Assembly: GCA_910592005.1 (NCBI GenBank)
Contig: CAJVPP010002656.1
Location: 1 to 13,976 of the forward strand
Length of the DNA stretch: 13,976 bases
Reading direction: 5' to 3'
From: Funneliformis mosseae
Lineage: Eukaryota; Glomeromycota; Glomeromycetes; Glomerales; Glomeraceae
Shown here one piece after another: positions 8,345 through 13,976 of the stretch (the first letter of the stretch is position 1; every line of letters begins with the position of its first letter). A program made the translations under genes and the position numbers. The notes beneath the pieces were generated by a model, which was not told the origin of the DNA, did no database searches, and saw only the letters and a list, made by a program, of their open reading frames with translations.

Positions 8345-9060
8345 AATTAAGAATTTTATAGTAACTGAATATGTGAACATATAGACTAATACAGTATATA
8401 TTAGTAATTGATCTATTGACCTATTAATTAATACTAATTATGTCTAAATACTAGGTCTGAAGAATATATGATTACAAATGAAGCTAGGGATCAATAGAAA
8501 TTTAGAATTCACTAATAGGTCTGTAATAGATACTACTCATGTCTTTAAACTCAGAGGTTCTTATACAAGTAAGAAAGTGATTAACTAGTAAACTAGTAAT
8601 TAGTGGATTTAGAATGTTTTAGATATAATTGACTGTATTGCTGATTGCAGTTCTAAGCTAAATCATATTATTATTAAGGTTAGAAATTAGGTTTGATTTT
8701 TGAGTGATTTTGATGCTATGAGTACTATATCACTATTTATGTAAAGAATTTGATCTTATAGTCTCAGTAGTTATTAATTAGGTAAACTTCTATAAATTAG
8801 ATTTGTAGAGATAGTGACTGTTAATCACTATAATGAAGTAAGTCCTTTATCTAATTTTGATAACTAAGTTTACATAGGATATTAATTGAATGGATTACTG
8901 AGTCAAATCTAAATGAAATGAATTATAATTATTAAATTACAGCTTTTAAGCAGATATATATAATATGATTATATATACTTGTAGTAATTGTGAGTCCTCA
9001 AATTTAATGAACATAAATGTTAATTTAACTTTTATCAGATTTAACTGAAATAAATGCATC
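8345..9060. other. CpG-free non-coding stretch, possibly decayed transposon
   Basis: G+C is higher here than in the core that follows, yet no CpG occurs. TAGGTCTG appears at 8453 and 8517 in similar surroundings, and TCTATTGACCTATTAA-type words recur. Open runs of 20-33 codons exist on both strands but stops are about as frequent as chance predicts, so no gene is called. It may be a methylation-eroded transposon; the identity is not visible. Confidence 0.35.
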
Positions 9061-10364
9061 TATAAAAAAATAATAATAAAAGTACATTAAAAATAAGTAT
9101 AGTAAAAGAATTACAAAGATATTAGTTTATTTAAAAAAAATTAAGACATTACATTTTATAAAAATAATAAAATTTTAAAATAATATACAAAAAAAATGAT
9201 TAATTTTTCATTTTTATTAGTTAATTACTAATCATATGATATAAAATCTACAAAATTTTAAAATGTTATTGAATTAGTATTTTCAGCATAATAATAAATT
9301 AATTATTTATTCATTATATAAATTTAGTTATATAAAAATGTAAAAAGTTTAATATCTAATCAAAATATTTAAAAGATTAAATAAATAAAAAAAGATTTAA
9401 TTAATATATCTTCAAAAATACTTAAATTATATAAAAAAAATTACTTAAATATTCACAATTAGAAGATATCTTATTTGATTAGATTATAAAATAACAGCAA
9501 TTATAAAATTCTATTATGTGATCATTAATACTACAAAAGCAATATCTCTTGTAAAAAAACTTCTCTTACTTTTGATATATCTATTTTAATAACAATTGAA
9601 AAATACAGTATTTATATAATTAGCATTAGAACTATAGGTAATGAAAAAAAATTTATTGTAATTCTTGGATATATAGTTATAATATAAAATTATTTCTAGT
9701 TATTATTTCAAATTAAAAAATATATCTCAAAAAATTTTTCTGAAGATATATTTATTTGTGTAAATAAAAAAAATTAAGTTAATAAAAATAAAATATTATA
9801 GTAGATTGAAAATATTTAGACTAAATGATCTTTATTAAATAATTCACATTTCTTTTTAATTTTGATTTATTTTGTATACATATAGTTAATTCAGTTAAAA
9901 ATTAATTTACTATAAAAATATAAATATAGTAGTAATTTCTAGTAATTTAACATTAAATTATAATCATTAGATATTATAATTAATAAGAGTTTTAAATTTA
10001 AGGTATAGATAATTTTTAATTATATTTTATTTAATTTTATATTTATTTTATATAAATACTAATAAAATTAATTTAAAAAGGTTTATACATTATATAATCA
10101 ATAGATGATAAAGAAAATTTATGAAACTATACCATTAAATCATATTAAAAGGCTATTATATTCAAAATTAGCTAAAATGTTATGAAATACCTATTATAAA
10201 ACATTTAAATTTGGCAAAATAATTTAATTTTTAGTATACTTAATATTCTAATTACAATAGTTTAATTTTAAAATAAAAAATTTTAGAAAAAAAATGGTAA
10301 TGATAAAAATGATTAGCATATTTTATATTATATCATATACTATACTATTATCTTTTCAAGCATT

Positions 10365-10386
10365 TTGCAAGCAAATTTGCCTGCAA
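10365..10386. repeat. 22-base near-perfect palindrome
   Basis: TTGCAAGCAAA (10365-10375) is mirrored by TTTGCCTGCAA (10376-10386) with one mismatch. It holds most of the G and C within several hundred bases, so it stands out in the AT-rich core. It could be a protein-binding site or the centre of an old palindromic repeat. Confidence 0.55.
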
Positions 10387-11379
10387 TTTTATTTAATAAT
10401 TAAAATTATTTATAATAATTTTAAATATTTTTAAAATAATTTATTTAAAAATTAATATTTTTATAATAAATTTTATGATGTTTTCTAAGTAAAAATCAAA
10501 AAAAAATGTAATTAATTAGTGATATTTTAAAGATAATATATGATAAATTATTATGAAAAAAAATTAAATTTTTAAATTTATATATCTTACTATCTATTAA
10601 TTATAGAAATATGAAAATATAATTATTTAATAGGTCTTAATAAAATAAATCTAACAAACTAAACTTATTTTCTTGTAATTATTTAATAATAAGTTATTTT
10701 AAAAAATTAAAAAATTAAAAAATTATTTATATTAATAATTATTAATTTTAAAAAATTAAAAATACTATCATTAGATAAGTATTAATATGACAAGTCTAAT
10801 AAATTTTATTTTATCTTTTTATAATCACTAGATATTAAAATATTATAATTTTTTTATAATATTTTATAGCCAATTTATACTTATGCTTTAAGAAATAATA
10901 TTTAACAGAAGGAATTACTATAAAGATCTTATAGTAATTTGATGATAAAAATAATACATAATTATAATTAATAATAATAATAACATATAATAAATATAAT
11001 TAATGACAAAAATTTACTTGATAAATAATTAATAATGATTATACTATATGAAGTGTTTTAATGATGATAATAAAATAATCAAACAGAAAATCTAATACTT
11101 AAATATAAGAAAAATGGATTATCTGAGAAAATAATATAATAAGAATAAAAAAAAACTATATAGAAAAAAGGAATAATTATTAGAATATTTAAAAAAACTG
11201 AAAAAAAGTAAAATATTAAATAGAAAAAAATATAATTAGAAATAAAAATGAAGAGGAATCATATGAAAATAAATTAAATAATATTATAAATAATAATATA
11301 AATTAATTCTTGAACAAATAAAATTTGATTTGTAAACAAATCCTCTTGATGATGAATAGCAAAAATGTATTAAGTAAAT

Positions 11380-11399
11380 ATAGCTTTTATTAAAGCTAT
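11380..11399. repeat. Perfect 8-base stem-loop
   Basis: ATAGCTTT (11380-11387) pairs with AAAGCTAT (11392-11399) around a TATT loop. It is short and of uncertain meaning. Confidence 0.5.
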
Positions 11400-11509
11400 T
11401 AAACTTATAAATAATACATATTTATAAATTACAGATTTTGATAATTACATTGTTAATTTTTTTTAGTTTATTTTTATTAATATTTTTATTTTTATTTTTT
11501 AAGTTCAAT

Positions 11510-11846
11510 CTGATTCCAATTTTAGGCTAAAATTCTTTAAACAGAACTGTCTGATTCATCATTGTAGTAAAAGTAAGCTAACTAATTTTTTGATTTATTT
11601 TTTTTGGTAATTAATTTTGATTACTAATTTTATTTACTTTATCTTATTTATTTGATTATTTTATTTTAAATTTTTTTAGACAATTATAGGTTAGTTATCA
11701 GTGATTTTTTTAATATATTGTTATATTATTATTTAATTAATTTTATTTTTTAGGCTAGATCAATTCATTTTTTCAGTTAGAATTTTTAGATAAAACAGGA
11801 TTTTCATTATTGCAGCACAAGTTTTTAACAAATTTTTTGATTTTAA
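11510..11846. repeat. Two diverged direct copies of a ~95-base repeat
   Basis: Copy one lies at about 11510-11600 and copy two at about 11751-11846. Both have TAGGCTA, an AATTCTTT/AATTTTTA block, GATTCATCATTGTAG against GATTTTCATTATTGCAG, and end in AACTAATTTTTTGATTT against AACAAATTTTTTGATTT. The spacer is T-rich. Both lack CpG, while TG and CA occur at matching places, as expected of a CpG-rich repeat that has lost its CpGs. A similar TCTGAATTCCAATTTTAG word sits at 7744-7761, on the other side of the CpG-free block. Confidence 0.55.
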
Positions 11847-11849
11847 ATA

Positions 11850-12894
11850 TTAGTAATAATGATCTTTATCACTTATGATTGTGATTTCTTGATAAGAATC
11901 TACTTTTCTGTTATAGGAATTGTTATTATTATATATTTTTTCTCAAATTACATTAATGAATAGAAGTTTCTTTACTTTATAAGTATCTTTTAGCAATTTA
12001 TAATTATATTAATAGAATTTAAAATATAAAGAAGATGAATGTTAAGAAATTCATAAGTTTATTTTCTAAAAATAAAAATATTATAAAATTAAAATATATG
12101 GTAAATACTAAAAATATAAATGAAATTCTTTAAATTTACCAGTCAAATCCCAAAATCTAGTATCAAAATATTGTAATATCTTCTTATAATGAGGATTTTT
12201 AATTCATAATAATTTTAAATTCTATATAAAATGAAAAAAGAAAATTATATCTAATGAATATTTTTTCATTAAAATTCTTATTATTTTACTTATATCACTA
12301 AGGAACTAAATTTTCACTGACATTAGATTCCAGAAAATTTGTTGAATATTTCTTGTTCAGATTTTGGATCAGAGCAGTTCAAAATCTTTCTTGAATATAT
12401 CTCAAGAATTATGATATTCTTAAAAGTAATTTTACATATTGATATAATATATTAAATAATTTTATGTAAAAATATTTACCATATTTTTACTTTTCCACTC
12501 TACAATAAGAGCATCGGTAGCCTCTTTAGATGAAGCAACCTTAGTAAAAAATACATCCATTAATAAATTCAATTTATTAAGTACCTAATTATTTAAAGTA
12601 TTTAAATGACTTGATAAATCTCAGATAAAAAAAAGATGTATATGTTATTATAAAAAGTGGTTTATAATTTTTAAGACAAGTCTAAACATTATTCACTTTT
12701 GATTGCCAGGATTTCTCTCTCAAAGTAAATTTTTACTTTGTACCCATTTGATCCAATTATTGTCATCACCAATAGAAACCTCAAACATACTTCATAAACT
12801 TATTTTGTAAGTGCTCCATAGCCCCAGCTATTATAACGATTCGTAAAGTGATTTTAATAGGTTCTCAAAATTTAAATATTTGATTACGTGACAT
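11850..12894 (-). pseudogene. Decayed multi-exon gene at the CpG-block edge, product unrecognised
   Basis: Reading leftward from ATG 12894: MSRNQIFKF, a TGA, then IVIIAGAMEHLQNKFMKYV to TGA 12783. A shift near 12785 leads to EVSIGDDNNWIKWVQSKNLL, TGA 12722 and ERNPGNQK. After a poor stretch the same frame gives DLSSHLNTLNN, a TAG, then VLNKLNLLMDVFFTKVASSK and EATDALIVEWKSKNM to 12480. Intron 12479-12419 (GTAAAT...TTAAG, 61 bases) joins in phase to ILEIYSRKILNCSDPKSEQE and IFNKFSGI (12418-12290, with stops). Intron 12289-12222 (68 bases) joins in phase to NPHYKKILQYFDTRFWDLTG (12221-12140). A third intron may end at 12066. A protein-like run at 11987-11850 (RKVDSYQEITIISDKDHYY) may be a later exon. 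Consistent phase over two introns supports real gene structure. I recognise no family. Confidence 0.6.
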
Positions 12895-13235
12895 ATTTGT
12901 ATAAAAATGACTTTTTTTACAAAGAAACTTGATCGAAAAAATCGATTTATTTATATTATAACTTTCGCATTGGCTATGTGACATAAATTCTTTAAAATAA
13001 TATGTTTAATTGGTTATAAAAGATTATTATTATTCATCTATAGTTAATCTACAATTAATTTAGATCTAAGGGAATTATTATTATCATTTTGATTTTAGAT
13101 AAATCAATTATATGAAATACCAAGGGGTAATCACATTTATTTTAAATAAAAATTCATATAGATTTCCATTATTATCAATAAATCATACCTTGAATTTTAT
13201 TATTATTATATATTATTATTATTTTCATTGTATTG
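12895..13235. other. Intergenic, TTA/TTAT-rich
   Basis: This separates the minus-strand relic from the plus-strand exon-like frame, so it could hold a shared divergent promoter. TATTATTATT microsatellite-like runs lie at about 13199-13222. ATCGAAAAAATCGAT (12932-12946) is a small inverted repeat. No gene or RNA is supported. Confidence 0.4.
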
Positions 13236-13361
13236 ATGAATTATCCATATACGGTATTTGATGGCATTTCTAATCACGTAATTCAAGCAAAAAATGCTTC
13301 AAAATCAAATCTATATAATCATCTATTGGAAATATGGTATGTCATTAATATCCGTTGGTAA
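13236..13361 (+). CDS. Short exon-like frame, 41 codons
   Basis: ATG at 13236 opens a 41-residue frame with balanced composition: MNYPYTVFDGISNHVIQAKN, then ASKSNLYNHLLEIWYVINIRW as the tail to TAA at 13359. Near its end is GTATGT (13337-13342), the preferred fungal donor, followed by CTATTAAC (about 13365-13372, branch-like) and an acceptor ending CATAG at 13409. That would make a 73-base intron and the frame a first exon. No convincing second exon was found downstream to 13560. It may be a small gene, the 5' exon of a relic, or chance. No domain is recognised and there is no hydrophobic segment. Confidence 0.35.
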   Translation: MNYPYTVFDGISNHVIQAKNASKSNLYNHLLEIWYVINIRW

Positions 13362-13589
13362 TATCTATTAACATTATAATTTACACACCTTAAATTATGA
13401 AAATCATAGATTTATCAATTTAATATTTATACCATAACAAATATTGTCTCTAAATCGAATACATAAAATATAAGACTATTGTATAGCAGAATTTCTTTCA
13501 TTTAAATTATTCAAAATTCTTTCTCATGTCAAATGCGATAATATCAAATTAGGTTAGAAGTATATATAATAATATTAATATGAGTAGTG

Positions 13590-13735
13590 CTCCGAGCCAG
13601 TCAAGTTGACTCAGGTTGATCAACCTGACTCGAATTTTTTCTTGAGTCAGGTTTATCATTTTTATGACATGAGTCCTAATTCGATAAAACCCGTCAGGTC
13701 AGGGTCACGTTTTTCCTTGACCCGGATGATCAGTG
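13590..13735. repeat. GTCAGG-rich palindromic repeat
   Basis: The centre of one palindrome is CAGGTTGATCAACCTG (13612-13627), extended by GACT/ACTC with one mismatch. Farther right are GAGTCAGGTTTATC, ATGAGTC, CGTCAGGTCAGGGTCACG and TTGACCCGG, all variants of GGTCA/TGACC in both directions. It is much richer in G+C and CpG than its surroundings. It resembles a small non-autonomous transposon or nested palindromic repeat, placed directly upstream of the gene start at 13815. No target duplication could be fixed. Confidence 0.55.
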
Positions 13736-13814
13736 ATCTAAATTTTCGTAATATAAATTACGCGCTAGACTAATTTATGTTACGCAACTTGAATTTGTAA
13801 ACAAATAATATATA

Positions 13815-13976
13815 ATGAGTGAAACTATAGACATTACCAATATAGACGTTACTAAAAGTTCTAAAAAACGATTACGGAGTGAACTTTTTGCCAAAGAACT
13901 TTTGAAGAGAAAGTTCTTCCGCCGGAACATAAGTTTTCAAGTACACATCGCGAAGTTCGTTGTCTTAATTGCTCGT
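13815..13976 (+). pseudogene. 5' part of a gene with CxxC motif, frameshifted, runs off the window
   Basis: ATG 13815 follows a TATATAA-rich leader and encodes ETIDITNIDVTKSSKKRLRS, a polar, basic N-terminus. The frame stays open for 54 codons to the window end but turns unnatural after about residue 23. In the +1 frame from about 13880 the sequence is more protein-like: FEEKVLPPEHKFSSTHREVR followed by CLNCS, with a Cys-x2-Cys pair like the first half of a zinc knuckle or BED-type finger. One missing base near 13883 explains both. A small intron is less likely, as no GT-AG pair fits. Such N-termini (short basic tail, then a zinc-binding motif) occur in transposase-derived proteins, but the family is not settled from this fragment. 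Confidence 0.5.

Larger units (their letters stand above)
9061..11460. other. Extremely AT-rich core, no gene seen
   Basis: About nine-tenths A+T by line counts, with many 60-base lines holding only two to five G or C. It contains no convincing frame on either strand and no CpG. Simple A, T, TAA and ATAAT words dominate. Two better-defined palindromes (10365-10386 and 11380-11399) are the only structured sites I could pick out. Confidence 0.6.
7727..12514. other. CpG-depleted AT-rich domain
   Basis: Scanning every line, only two CpG dinucleotides occur here (8006-8007 and 8343-8344), and none from 8345 to 12514. GpC occurs about 34 times in that CpG-free part (hand count), so the loss is specific to CpG and not a result of low C+G alone. 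The 720 bases just left (7021-7740) have over 20 CpGs, and CpG returns at 12515. This is the pattern expected of long-term cytosine methylation and deamination, or of a CpG-targeted silencing mutation process, acting on a defined block. Both edges are fairly sharp. Confidence 0.85.

Noticed and set aside
8610..8936. Plus-strand reading with short protein-like runs separated by stops
   Set aside because: About one stop per ten codons equals chance for this composition, so there is no support for a gene. Every stop can be written as C-to-T of CGA, CAA or CAG, so that argument proves nothing.
11751..11846. Continuation of the minus-strand gene as an exon through KTCAAIMKILFYLKIL
   Set aside because: The segment coincides with one copy of a diverged direct repeat whose other copy does not keep the frame, so repeat DNA is the simpler reading.

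Overview
The window looks like nuclear DNA of a Glomeromycotina (arbuscular mycorrhizal) fungus, most likely Rhizophagus or a close relative. It is very AT-rich. It carries a broken copy of the F-box/leucine-rich protein family that is greatly expanded in these fungi, short GT-AG introns (about 44-75 bases), a pogo/mariner-type MITE and many small palindromic repeats. The assignment is an inference from these traits, not from a database match. No rRNA, tRNA, CRISPR array or prokaryotic operon signal was seen. No intact, recognisable housekeeping gene is present.

Layout. 1-875 holds small repeats, including a 50-base tandem repeat and a palindrome cluster. 876-1220 (-) is the only complete single-exon gene longer than 100 codons, with a TATA-like box upstream. 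1439-1989 is a repeat cluster: a GC-rich element with two intron-like inserts, a 182-base TA-flanked MITE with perfect 23-base ends, and a GC-rich stem-loop. 1990-3415 has no supportable gene. 3416-4356 (+) holds protein-like segments in shifting frames. 4400-5478 (-) is an F-box/LRR pseudogene broken mainly by small indels. 5518-6771 holds open frames on both strands and a spliced, decayed plus-strand gene. 6954-7302 (-) is a gene split at a nine-T homopolymer.

From 7727 to 12514 the base usage changes sharply. Only two CpG dinucleotides occur in about 4.8 kb, and none between 8345 and 12514, although GpC occurs there about 34 times. The neighbouring 720 bases on the left contain over 20 CpGs. 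The core (9061-11460) is about nine-tenths A+T. On its right edge lies a decayed multi-exon minus-strand gene (about 12894 down to 11850) whose exon joins keep the same codon phase. The right end holds a short plus-strand exon-like frame, a palindromic GTCAGG-rich repeat, and the start of a frameshifted gene with a CxxC motif that runs off the window.

The genes do not form a pathway. The region reads as a gene graveyard: duplicated-family members and transposon debris decaying in at least two ways, by indels on the left and by CpG loss on the right. The most distinctive signal is the CpG-free block.
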